Shown one piece after another: positions 60,901 to 64,000 of a stretch of DNA of 64,000 nucleotides. Position numbers and translations under genes: made by a program. This DNA comes from Sympetrum striolatum (Eukaryota; Arthropoda; Insecta; Odonata; Libellulidae): NCBI GenBank assembly GCA_947579665.1, contig OX388349.1, positions 67,646,841-67,710,840 of the forward strand. Direction: 5' to 3'. A model generated the notes under the pieces. That model was not told the DNA's origin and ran no database searches. It saw only the letters and a program-made list of their open reading frames with translations. Position 1 is the stretch's first letter. Each line of letters begins with the position of its first letter.

Positions 60901-63665
60901 ACTGAATAATCATTCATTGGAAGAAATATCTCATGATTCTTAAATTTCATAGCATTAATATCTGTAGTAATAATTGCAAATCCTGATTTTTCCTGAATAG
61001 AATTCTGTAATTGTTTTAAAAAGAATGTTGGAAGTAGAACATTTTCTTAGCCTAACTTAGACAAACCTTTAATGAAAATTAGAGTATTATTAATATATAT
61101 TTTGAAGGGATAATCACCTTTTATAAAATTCAATTTGATGATATTCAAGGAAAAAAACAATTATTTTAACAATGTTTAAATAATAATGACTTTGCGAATT
61201 TGAAAAATTCAAAATTTTGATTTTATGTTAAATGGGAGCATAGGTTAATGCACTTCATGCATTCAAACAATAATCTTTGGCAAAATCAAAACCAGCAAAT
61301 CAAATGAAGAATCTGTTGAAATATATGATAATATTTTCAGAATGTGGATTGCGTCCATACTTGGAAACACTTGTGTCTCAACCATACATGGGCAATAGCT
61401 CAGGAGATGTTGCCCTACCAGGGGAATGGCCATGGCAAGTGGTTCTGCTGAAAGAAGGGCTGCATGTTTGTGATGGAACTCTAGTTTCACCCCAGTGGAT
61501 CCTTACAGCAGCTTCATGCTTTGAGGGGTAAGTAAAGAAAAAATAAAGAATCTAGAGAGTGAATAATTCTGCAATAAGATATTGCTGATTCATAAGGTAT
61601 AAATAACCTTTCTTTGTCTTTGGCTTTAATTACATTGTTAATTTTCTCCTTGATTTCTTGACATAAAATTATCATAACAGTAAGTCAGTTTATTTCAAAT
61701 TGTTCCCATCTCAGATTATTTATAGTAAATAATCAGATCATTAATCTCATACTTTCATGTAGAAAATCAATTTTCCTGGATTTCCGTTTTTAAAATCTAG
61801 TGGAACTATATACTTGAATATATTAGGGGACAAGAGATTTATTTAAGAGATTTCTTGCGTGCTGAGATTTTCTTTCCAGGTCTTAAGTATTCCTATTAAT
61901 GCTTTATGTTCCATAGTGTATATAAAATATAATTTAATTCAATCTTTAAGCAGTAACATGCCTCCTAACACACCATGGACAGTACGACTTGGAGCATTGC
62001 GTCCAACTGGTTCCCACCATCCTTGGATGCAAGAATCACCCCTCATTGGTGTAGTTACCTCTTCAAGTGGTTCATTTGCTCTTGGTAGACTTAGTGACCC
62101 AGTGATTCCTGATAATTACATTGGGACCGTATGCCTACCAGAAACAGGGTCTCATTCCTTGAAAGCTGAGGAATACTTCTCCCTTAGTTGGGGAATCAAA
62201 GGTGTGTAAAATGTTATGTCTTTCAAACAAATATCTTGTATAAAGATACCAGAATCACAATATTCAATTATAATCTTGAGTGTCCTTAATCTCATGAGAG
62301 GATGAATACGAATGAAAGAAAATGATATGGTATTTCAATTTTAGCTATGATTTTTACCTGAAATTTTATTCAGATTTTTCATGATTAATACTTTCTTCTG
62401 AACTTTATTTGTTAATTTTTACAAAATAATTATTATTACAAAATACTATTGTTCACAGGAGATAGACTGGAGTCTGTGAAGCTTAATGTAACCTCATGTC
62501 ATAACAGTAGTGATCCATCAAATCTTATCTGCGCAATTGAGGGAGAAACCAGAGGACAGCAGTATTGTCAGGTAGGATATCTATAATTTATTATTGGTAA
62601 TGGTAGAATTTATTTTTTTTGTGTATACATCCATTTTTAAATATACCTACTATATATTATTTTGATGTACATACATTAATAATAATGTCTATGTAAAGTC
62701 CCTGCAAGCAACCTATTTTCCTAATTGATAGCTCTTGTGTACCGTCATAGAGTACCATAGAGTCTAGTTACTCTATGGTATCGTTCATGGAAAAATTGAA
62801 TTCTTGAAATGATTTTTTCTAGCTTCTATTCATAATCTTCCATGCACAATCAGAACACCCTATATAACAGGAAGTTTTCATTGCATTGGCTACATCTTCT
62901 AAGAGTGTAATTTCTCTGAAGTTATTTAGTAAATTTATCCTTTTGATTAGTCTTCTATCTTCTAATGATTCTCACCTTGCATCCTGTATCATCTGAGTAA
63001 CACTCTCTGTTTTATGGTAGCAATCTTTCACAAATCATTTCACCATTTGTTATAACTTTTCTAATTCTCTAATATGACACATGTTAGCAGGTTCCCATAC
63101 ACTGCATGCATACTCAAGGTGAGACCTAATTAATGCTAAGCAATATTGAATTATTTATTTCTGAAGCTTAAAATTTTTGGATAAAGTTTACTTTGAAACT
63201 TTCCTTGAGAAAGACTATCTATAACCACTGTGCAAAAATCATATTTCTCAAATTTAGAACAGTTCTTTATACAAGTATAAATATTTACACCAGAGTATGG
63301 CTTGATGTGATCATTCCAGCAGATGTGCCATTAAAAATATATATCTTCATATTTGAATAGATTTGAAATTGAATTAACAATTTTATCAGTCTCTAATTTA
63401 TACATCACTCATTACTTTGCAGGATACTGCATTACCAGGGAAGCCCCTTCTCTTGCAAACTCATTATGACAGCTCAGGAAAGAAGAAACAACGATGGACA
63501 ATTGTTGGAGTAGATAGTGGAAGAAGAATAAGTAGTGGAAAAGCAGAGGATGTGACATGTGGGGAGTGGGTTTTTGAGGGAGTGAGGCAGAGCCTGGATT
63601 GGGTAAAACACACCACACAAGGAATATCTGAAACTGGAGAGAATGCCTTTGCTGGAGGAGGCTGA
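12902..63665 (+). CDS. Corin: Corin-like type II transmembrane serine protease homologue (14 exons, 789 aa, pseudoprotease)
   Basis: Exons at 12902-12955, 44469-44628, 53668-53815, 56792-56976, 57664-57898, 58251-58369, 58977-59120, 59976-60209, 60344-60512, 60687-60814, 61341-61527, 61951-62201, 62459-62571 and 63423-63665 all have GT-AG borders and join in phase to 2370 nt. Predicted order: basic cytoplasmic tail, TM helix (~51-71), stem with possible SEA-like fold (~100-182), Thr/Ser-rich linker, Frizzled CRD (~216-346), LDLa modules (~349-426), SRCR-like module (~427-525), trypsin-like domain (526-789). This is the corin layout; vertebrate corin activates natriuretic peptides at the cell surface. 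Here the triad is gone: Ser584 replaces His57, Ser629 replaces Asp102, and Gly-Asp-Ser-Gly-Gly is replaced by DTALPGK after Cys708. The Arg|Ile-Val-Gly-Gly activation site is also missing. A non-catalytic binding or scaffold role is inferred. Confidence 0.8.
15080..16090. other. GC-richer, stop-poor island in intron 1
   Basis: About 1 kb stands out by composition and by open frames on both strands (for example 15062-15376 plus and 15308-15523 minus). These frames overlap and have no recognisable domain, signal peptide or splice-bounded structure. A conserved regulatory block is the simplest explanation. Confidence 0.35.
20860..21320. other. GC-richer, stop-poor island in intron 1
   Basis: The island lies just before the old tandem duplication. 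Frames 20973-21491 (plus) and 20749-21003 (minus) are open, but they show no domain and are explained by composition. Confidence 0.35.
21340..21900 (+). repeat. Old tandem segmental duplication, unit 1
   Basis: Aligns in order with 22005-22525 at an offset of about 660 bases. Shared landmarks are GAAATATGCGAGATTTCTAA (21465 and 22111), an ACTGAAACA block, GTTTAAA with a following GG-AA block, AATAATTTGGCTC/ATTGATTTGGCTC, and CATAAAATAATCATGAATAACC/TTAAATAATCACAAATAACC. Divergence is substantial, so the duplication is ancient. Confidence 0.7.
22005..22525 (+). repeat. Old tandem segmental duplication, unit 2
   Basis: Second unit of the duplication described at 21340-21900, in the same orientation. 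No open frame or terminal repeat is shared, so it is not an obvious transposon. Confidence 0.7.
23680..23835 (-). repeat. Dispersed repeat family R2, inverted copy
   Basis: Read on the minus strand, this stretch matches 33178-33305. Common blocks are AACTACCTCACTA, TAGTAAGCCT-ATTT--CCCTAG and GTAGCT-TT, ending in a GGTA-CAACC block. The surrounding 23500-24060 may belong to the same element but has no partner in the window. Confidence 0.6.
26570..27320. other. GC-rich island with the longest open frame of the window
   Basis: A marked GC-rich patch (roughly half or more G+C by eye) carries a 229-codon minus-strand frame (26577-27266). The frame is rich in Ser, Arg and Pro with no recognisable domain or signal peptide. 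Its openness is explained by composition. A single-exon antisense gene cannot be excluded, but regulatory DNA is more likely. Confidence 0.35.
29275..29531. mobile_element. piggyBac-type MITE (257 bp, 18-bp perfect TIRs)
   Basis: TTAACCCTTTAAGGACCA at 29275-29292 is the exact reverse complement of 29514-29531. Both ends start at a TTAA followed by CCC, as in the piggyBac superfamily, and there is no coding sequence between them. Perfect arms suggest a younger insertion than the MITE at 1389-1627, whose ends differ beyond TTAACCCT. Confidence 0.75.
29560..30290. other. GC-richer, stop-poor island in intron 1
   Basis: Several overlapping open frames on both strands (29598-30017 plus is the longest) sit in a patch with repeated GGCGCGCC-like CpG motifs near 29730 and 29805. 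No domain is recognised; read as regulatory or unassigned. Confidence 0.35.
30931..30996 (+). pseudogene. tRNA-Ala(AGC)-like sequence, probable SINE head
   Basis: TGGTAGAGTGCAAGCTTAGC (A-box side, with TTAGCAA as a 7-base anticodon loop carrying AGC) is followed by AAGGTCCCGGGCTCGAATCC (variable and T-arm, B box). This matches the D-arm to T-arm order of tRNA-Ala(AGC). The acceptor arms do not pair and the anticodon stem has mismatches, so it is not a functional tRNA. The following ~60 bases may be the tRNA-unrelated SINE body. Confidence 0.55.
32150..32500. other. GC-richer island in intron 1
   Basis: About 350 bases of raised G+C with overlapping open frames in two + strand phases (32163-32474 and 32180-32395). 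No domain is recognised and neither frame has a clear splice-bounded end. Confidence 0.3.
32955..33310 (+). repeat. Dispersed repeat family R2, direct copy 1
   Basis: The first ~100 bases (AATATCTTTTTGTTAACTCA, then TGATGAATGGAGTATTTT and TGGTCTTTTGGTACAGGATA) are repeated at 34051-34145. The block CTACCTCA-T-CTT is shared further on. The 3' part, 33178-33305, is the reverse complement of 23680-23835. No coding sequence is seen. Confidence 0.7.
33490..33990. other. GC-richer island between two R2 repeat copies
   Basis: A CT/GA-biased, stop-poor patch lies exactly between the two direct R2 copies. Open frames occur on both strands (33354-33668, 33500-33820, 33556-33810) without recognisable domains. 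Confidence 0.3.
34051..34380 (+). repeat. Dispersed repeat family R2, direct copy 2
   Basis: Direct repeat of 32955-33220, offset about 1.1 kb. It opens AATATCTTTTTGTTGACTCA and continues through TGATGAATGGAGTATTTTTC and GGTGCAGGATAAAG, then diverges and rejoins at AAACTACCTCA. Two direct copies flanking 830 bases resemble terminal repeats but are too diverged to call an LTR pair. Confidence 0.65.
34381..35464. other. AT-rich intronic DNA, nothing recognised
   Basis: No open frame, inverted repeat or protein fragment is supported. Confidence 0.4.
35465..36465. mobile_element. Foldback element with arms of degenerate TTCGAA repeats
   Basis: From about 35490 to 35715, short units resembling AAATTCTTCGAAAAC recur many times. 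From 36300 to 36440 the reverse complement (TTTTCGAAGAATTTG, TTGTTTTCGAAGG) recurs. The outer border of the best-matching part also mirrors: GGTTGTTTACTGGCAAATTC at 35600 against the complement of GAACTTGCCTGTAACC near 36446-36461. The ~600-base centre is AT-rich with no recognisable protein. A MITE or foldback transposon with iterated subterminal repeats is the likely class. Confidence 0.6.
38450..38890. other. GC-richer, stop-poor island in intron 1
   Basis: Frames are open on both strands (38546-38857 plus, 38466-38660 minus). Composition differs from the AT-rich flanks. No domain is recognised. Confidence 0.3.
39801..39959. mobile_element. Hairpin MITE (about 50-bp inverted arms)
   Basis: AAATAAAAGTGCTTTGTAAC TTCCACATA (39802-39830, then AT-rich to 39850) is mirrored by TATGTGGAGGTTACAAAGTG ACTTTTATTT (39929-39958). 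The arms pair over about 50 bases with a few mismatches around a ~60-base loop. There is no coding sequence and the target duplication is not obvious. Confidence 0.7.
40400..40870. other. GC-richer, stop-poor island in intron 1
   Basis: Overlapping frames on both strands (40427-40786 plus, 40221-40592 and 40342-40626 minus) sit in a patch of raised G+C. No domain or splice-bounded coding structure is supported. Confidence 0.3.
42600..43250 (+). mobile_element. LINE (endonuclease/RT family) C-terminal remnant, copy 3
   Basis: The frame 42605-42838 includes [20 protein letters not shown], equivalent to EFTYLGSKIT of copy 2. With frameshifts it continues through a degraded W-LRK block, then [20 protein letters not shown], then [19 protein letters not shown]. 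The KRR-(W/F)-GH-LRH and GRGRP motifs are hallmarks of this LINE family after the polymerase domain. It is truncated at the 5' side and dead. Confidence 0.75.
43251..44468. other. Intronic DNA upstream of exon 2
   Basis: No gene or repeat is recognised. The sequence becomes very AT-rich from 44100 to 44400 and ends in the pyrimidine tract and AG of the exon 2 acceptor. Confidence 0.4.
44469..44628 (+). CDS. Corin: Corin-like gene, exon 2 (residues 19-71, transmembrane)
   Basis: Bounded by TTTTTTCCTCAG and GTAAGT. It encodes a Ser-rich cytoplasmic piece, the basic juxtamembrane run [10 protein letters not shown] and a hydrophobic helix [20 protein letters not shown] (about residues 50-69). 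Positive charge on the N-terminal side and no signal peptide indicate type II orientation, C-terminus outside. It ends with one base of a split Trp codon. Confidence 0.8.
46709..46955. mobile_element. Penelope-type hairpin element lacking any ORF
   Basis: Arms of about 80 bases (46709-46790 and 46866-46955) pair with few mismatches around a ~75-base loop. They share TGGATACTTTTCCACACAAT and GGAGATTAC-GGTTT-GAAAGG with their complements. Each arm carries the block GACCTTTC(G/A)AAACC-GTA, comparable to the GAAACCGGTC block in the arms at 2428-2507 and 2900-2979. The architecture is the same, but no endonuclease remains between the arms. Confidence 0.65.
47590..47900. other. GC-richer island in intron 2
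   Basis: A 93-codon + strand frame (47618-47899) is open in a patch of raised G+C. No domain, signal peptide or splice context is seen. Left unassigned. Confidence 0.3.
49960..50240. other. GC-richer island in intron 2
   Basis: A purine-rich + strand with an 87-codon minus-strand frame (49969-50232) lacking any recognisable domain. CACGTG-like E-box sequence is present near 50118. Confidence 0.3.
52000..52720 (-). mobile_element. Retroelement 3' end with ATGTATGT tail (minus strand)
   Basis: On the minus strand the region ends with a short segment reading GCCAAATAAAGTCCCTTGTA followed by TGTATGTAT. This is the typical 3' end of insect LINEs: a polyadenylation-like AATAAA, then a short tandem tail. 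Upstream (52130-52300) is a T-rich 3' untranslated region. A 63-codon minus frame at 52521-52712 is not recognisable, so the 5' limit is a guess. Confidence 0.5.
53146..53222 (-). pseudogene. Possible tRNA-derived SINE head
   Basis: On the minus strand, GGTTAGTCTATTCGGCTTTC (A-box-like) is followed about 20 bases later by GGGTTCCATTACC (B-box-like). The T-stem partner is imperfect and there is no cloverleaf, so this is a degraded SINE or coincidence. Confidence 0.3.
53668..53815 (+). CDS. Corin: Corin-like gene, exon 3 (residues 72-120, extracellular stem)
   Basis: Acceptor TTTTTTTGAAG and donor GTAAGG. It completes the Trp codon begun in exon 2 and encodes [20 protein letters not shown] followed by an Arg-rich stretch and GSKVIALH. 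Phase is preserved on both sides (enters after 1 base, leaves after 2). It has no known domain of its own; the last ~20 residues together with exon 4 could form a SEA-like module. Confidence 0.75.
54104..54172 (-). pseudogene. tRNA-derived SINE head or tRNA pseudogene
   Basis: On the minus strand, CTAACTAGTGATAATTAGAA (D-arm/A-box-like), TACCTACCGG and then GAGGGTTCGAATCCC (a near-perfect B box) are followed by a short stretch and a run of T, the RNA polymerase III terminator. The anticodon and acceptor stems do not form, so it is not a functional tRNA. Confidence 0.5.
54370..54672 (+). pseudogene. Mutator-like transposase, N-terminal zinc-knuckle fragment
   Basis: A 100-codon frame starts ATG and contains Cys-Ser-Leu-Cys-Gly and Cys-Glu-Lys-Cys-Gly pairs about 30 residues apart, a probable zinc-binding N-terminal domain. 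After the stop at 54670 the same frame continues through the [17 protein letters not shown] block for about 35 codons, so the stop is a late mutation. Confidence 0.7.
54765..55022 (+). pseudogene. Mutator-like transposase, central fragment with deletion of the catalytic core
   Basis: The 85-codon frame begins with an Ala/Glu-rich segment ([14 protein letters not shown]) and passes directly to [20 protein letters not shown]. In intact relatives several hundred residues, including the catalytic acidic residues, lie between these blocks, so the frame has an internal deletion. It ends at a stop at 55020. Confidence 0.65.
55130..55638 (+). pseudogene. Mutator-like transposase, C-terminal fragment
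   Basis: After frameshifts, 55140-55420 reads [20 protein letters not shown] and then [20 protein letters not shown], conserved C-terminal blocks of the family. The 76-codon frame 55408-55638 continues with [20 protein letters not shown] and a Lys/Arg-rich end. The frame change near 55410 lies in an A-run. Confidence 0.7.
56792..56976 (+). CDS. Corin: Corin-like gene, exon 4 (residues 121-182, possible SEA-like module)
   Basis: Acceptor AACAAG and donor GTATGT. The first base completes the Gly codon from exon 3. It encodes [18 protein letters not shown] then [20 protein letters not shown] and ends [11 protein letters not shown]. Alternating hydrophobic strands and a helix fit a SEA-like fold, as found in the stems of type II membrane proteases, but this is inference only. 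Confidence 0.8.
57664..57898 (+). CDS. Corin: Corin-like gene, exon 5 (residues 183-260, stem and start of Frizzled domain)
   Basis: Acceptor CACAACAAG and donor GTAAAT. It opens with a Thr/Ser/Glu-rich linker (about 190-212), suited to O-glycosylation. It then starts the Frizzled cysteine-rich domain with [29 protein letters not shown] and TF. The YPN-FGH motif is the signature between the second and third cysteines of Frizzled domains. Confidence 0.9.
58251..58369 (+). CDS. Corin: Corin-like gene, exon 6 (residues 261-300, Frizzled domain middle)
   Basis: Acceptor TGTTTTGCAG and donor GTTAGT. It encodes [20 protein letters not shown] followed by PPCQE, the C-x8-C-x6-C centre of a Frizzled domain. 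An acidic loop with four consecutive Asp (DTDDDDMSE) follows, longer than the usual connection before the next cysteine. Confidence 0.9.
58977..59120 (+). CDS. Corin: Corin-like gene, exon 7 (residues 301-348, Frizzled domain C-terminal part)
   Basis: Acceptor TTTCAATAG and donor GTACTA. It encodes [20 protein letters not shown], a conserved Trp, [11 protein letters not shown] and IPKP, giving the last cysteines of the Frizzled domain. Asn-Gly-Thr is a potential N-glycosylation site. It ends in phase 1, matching the LDLa exon. Confidence 0.9.
59438..59812. mobile_element. 375-bp MITE with 28-bp TIRs, TA target site and internal 17-bp repeats
   Basis: CCGTATTTTACGGCATATAA GACACACC at 59438-59465 is exactly mirrored by 59785-59812, and both ends are flanked by TA (59436-59437 and 59813-59814), so a TA target duplication of the Tc1/mariner type is likely. 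The left TIR runs into four tandem 17-mers of CGGCATATAAGACRCAC (59448-59515). A single related copy (CATATAAGACGCA) lies near 59740. There is no coding sequence. It lies in intron 7 of the corin-like gene. Confidence 0.8.
59448..59515 (+). repeat. Four tandem 17-bp repeats
   Basis: Units at 59448-59464, 59465-59481, 59482-59498 and 59499-59515 differ only at one A/G position (CGGCATATAAGACACAC or ...GCAC). They overlap the left terminal repeat of the MITE, whose own sequence supplies the first unit. Confidence 0.95.
59976..60209 (+). CDS. Corin: Corin-like gene, exon 8 (residues 349-426, LDL-receptor class A modules)
   Basis: Acceptor AAAATTGTAG and donor GTAATT. The second half is a complete LDLa module: [13 protein letters not shown], then [20 protein letters not shown] and DEKGC, with six cysteines and the calcium-binding acidic motif. 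The first half ([18 protein letters not shown]) keeps only the C-terminal half of an LDLa module, so that module is degenerate. Vertebrate corin has many more LDLa modules. Confidence 0.9.
60344..60512 (+). CDS. Corin: Corin-like gene, exon 9 (residues 427-482, SRCR-like module, first part)
   Basis: Acceptor TTGGTTTCCAG and donor GTAAGT. It encodes [20 protein letters not shown] and then a segment ending [11 protein letters not shown]. The pattern of short strands plus W-x-C resembles the compact scavenger-receptor module that precedes the protease domain in corin and related proteases. Asn-Ile-Thr is a potential N-glycosylation site. Confidence 0.8.
60687..60814 (+). CDS. Corin: Corin-like gene, exon 10 (residues 483-525, SRCR-like module, second part)
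   Basis: Acceptor TTTACTAG and donor GTATGT. It encodes [20 protein letters not shown] and then [16 protein letters not shown]. The end, C-x3-RR-L-L-C, is the usual finish of the scavenger-receptor-like module just before the protease domain. Confidence 0.8.
61341..61527 (+). CDS. Corin: Corin-like gene, exon 11 (residues 526-587, start of protease-like domain)
   Basis: Acceptor TATTTTCAG and donor GTAAGT. ECGLRP carries the cysteine that normally ties the stem to the protease domain. [20 protein letters not shown] and [20 protein letters not shown] follow the trypsin pattern (PGEWPWQ, Cys42, Cys58), but the catalytic His of TAAHC is Ser584. Where Arg|Ile-Val-Gly-Gly should be, the sequence reads YMGNSSG, so activation cleavage is not expected. 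Confidence 0.9.
61951..62201 (+). CDS. Corin: Corin-like gene, exon 12 (residues 588-671, protease-like domain middle)
   Basis: Acceptor CAATCTTTAAG and donor GTGTGT. It encodes [12 protein letters not shown] (the trypsin VRLGE-like strand), then [20 protein letters not shown] and TVCLPE. In active enzymes the strand reads Asp-Ile-Ala-Leu with the catalytic Asp102; here Ser629-Phe-Ala-Leu stands in its place. Trp-Gly in LSWGIKG matches the conserved strand that follows. Confidence 0.9.
62459..62571 (+). CDS. Corin: Corin-like gene, exon 13 (residues 672-709)
   Basis: Acceptor TTGTTCACAG and donor GTAGGA. It encodes [20 protein letters not shown], then [16 protein letters not shown]. The LICA..G motif and the Cys-Gln just before the border match the region that leads to Gly-Asp-Ser-Gly-Gly in active proteases. 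Two potential N-glycosylation sites (NVT, NSS) are present. Confidence 0.9.
62572..63422 (+). other. Intron 13 of the corin-like gene
   Basis: Donor GTAGGA and acceptor ATTACTTTGCAG. It contains an antisense LINE remnant (62750-63140) and an 11-bp stem hairpin, TACCATAGAGT and its complement, near 62750-62780. Nothing else is recognised. Confidence 0.7.
62750..63140 (-). mobile_element. CR1/jockey-like LINE reverse-transcriptase C-terminal remnant (antisense)
   Basis: On the minus strand, with a few stops, the sequence reads [20 protein letters not shown], then a V-K-F-V block, [10 protein letters not shown] and [18 protein letters not shown]. The pattern LEYA--VW-P----I--LE--Q and W-SLE-RR is the thumb/C-terminal region of CR1, jockey and related LINEs. 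It is truncated on both sides and inactive. It is a different family from the copies at 7440, 8780 and 42600. Confidence 0.7.
63423..63665 (+). CDS. Corin: Corin-like gene, exon 14 (residues 710-789, C-terminus)
   Basis: Acceptor TTACTTTGCAG; stop TGA at 63663-63665. It begins [16 protein letters not shown], where the Gly-Asp-Ser-Gly-Gly-Pro-Leu of active proteases is expected; no catalytic Ser is present. [15 protein letters not shown] and [10 protein letters not shown] keep the final strands and C-terminal helix of the fold, so structure is retained while catalysis is lost. A Gly/Ala-rich tail ends the protein. Confidence 0.9.
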   Translation, partial: DTALPGKPLLLQTHYDSSGKKKQRWTIVGVDSGRRISSGKAEDVTCGEWVFEGVRQSLDWVKHTTQGISETGENAFAGGG

Positions 63666-64000
63666 AAACAGTCAAACTTCTCAACTTGCTCATATTCAGT
63701 GTCTGTGTGTTAATTGTGATGCACATTGTAAAGATAAAATGTGTTATGTACATTTGTTACAAAACAGTATTTTGTGTGACTGGACGAAGCATGAATGTGA
63801 GTGTGTTTTGTGGAAAATAATAAGTTATAGTGGGATGTTGATGAAACAAGGTGCTAATGAGGCTCTAATGGACCAAATGACAGTTCATTTTACCTTAAAT
63901 TATGTGCTATGAAAGTTGATGTTAATATATTCTGTGAAATATATATATTAAATAGTTGTTTTAAGTTTTGCTGCATCTATAATTTTTCCTCCTATATGTC
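63666..64000 (+). other. 3' untranslated region of the corin-like gene
   Basis: No domain is encoded after the stop, although an open frame (63643-63912) overlaps the end of the CDS in another phase. The region is AT-rich, and it carries a possible polyadenylation signal near its end. Confidence 0.55.
63947..63952 (+). terminator. Possible polyadenylation signal ATTAAA
   Basis: ATTAAA, the commonest variant of AATAAA, occurs about 280 bases after the stop and is followed by T/GT-rich sequence. The true cleavage site could also lie beyond the window. Confidence 0.4.

Overview
The window is a eukaryotic, almost certainly arthropod (insect-like) nuclear sequence. It is AT-rich and gene-poor, and it carries GT-AG introns, AATAAA/ATTAAA-type signals and many transposon fossils typical of insects: LINE reverse transcriptases, a Penelope-like GIY-YIG endonuclease, piggyBac-type TTAA MITEs, a Mutator-like DNA transposon and tRNA-derived SINEs. 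The species cannot be fixed from sequence alone.

One gene is clearly supported. It lies on the + strand, starts in a CpG-rich island at about 12.0-12.95 kb and ends at 63665. Fourteen exons (12902-12955, 44469-44628, 53668-53815, 56792-56976, 57664-57898, 58251-58369, 58977-59120, 59976-60209, 60344-60512, 60687-60814, 61341-61527, 61951-62201, 62459-62571, 63423-63665) all join in a consistent reading phase into a predicted 789-residue type II membrane protein. Its layout is cytoplasmic tail, one transmembrane helix, Thr/Ser-rich stem, Frizzled cysteine-rich domain, LDL-receptor class A modules, scavenger-receptor-like module and C-terminal trypsin-like domain. This is the corin (atrial natriuretic peptide-converting enzyme) arrangement. 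The trypsin-like domain has no catalytic His, Asp or Ser and no Arg-Ile-Val-Gly-Gly activation site, so it reads as a membrane-anchored pseudoprotease.

Region by region: 0-4.6 kb holds three copies of a ~0.7-0.9 kb repeat (two in tandem), a piggyBac-type MITE and a Penelope-like fragment inside an 80-bp perfect inverted repeat carrying hammerhead-ribozyme-like motifs. 7.4-11.2 kb holds LINE remnants; one LINE is split by a 1-kb element with 317-bp tandem units. 12.0-12.95 kb is the promoter/5' leader and first coding exon. 12.956-44.468 kb is a 31.5-kb first intron with dispersed repeats, an old tandem duplication, MITEs and several GC-richer, stop-poor islands that may be conserved regulatory DNA. 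44.6-53.7 kb is intron 2. From 53.7 kb on exons are dense, and their introns hold a 2-kb Mutator-like transposon, a 375-bp TA-flanked MITE and an antisense LINE fragment.

No second protein-coding gene, rRNA or intact tRNA could be supported. Exon boundaries were placed by hand from splice motifs, phase and domain continuity; no database search or RNA evidence was available.
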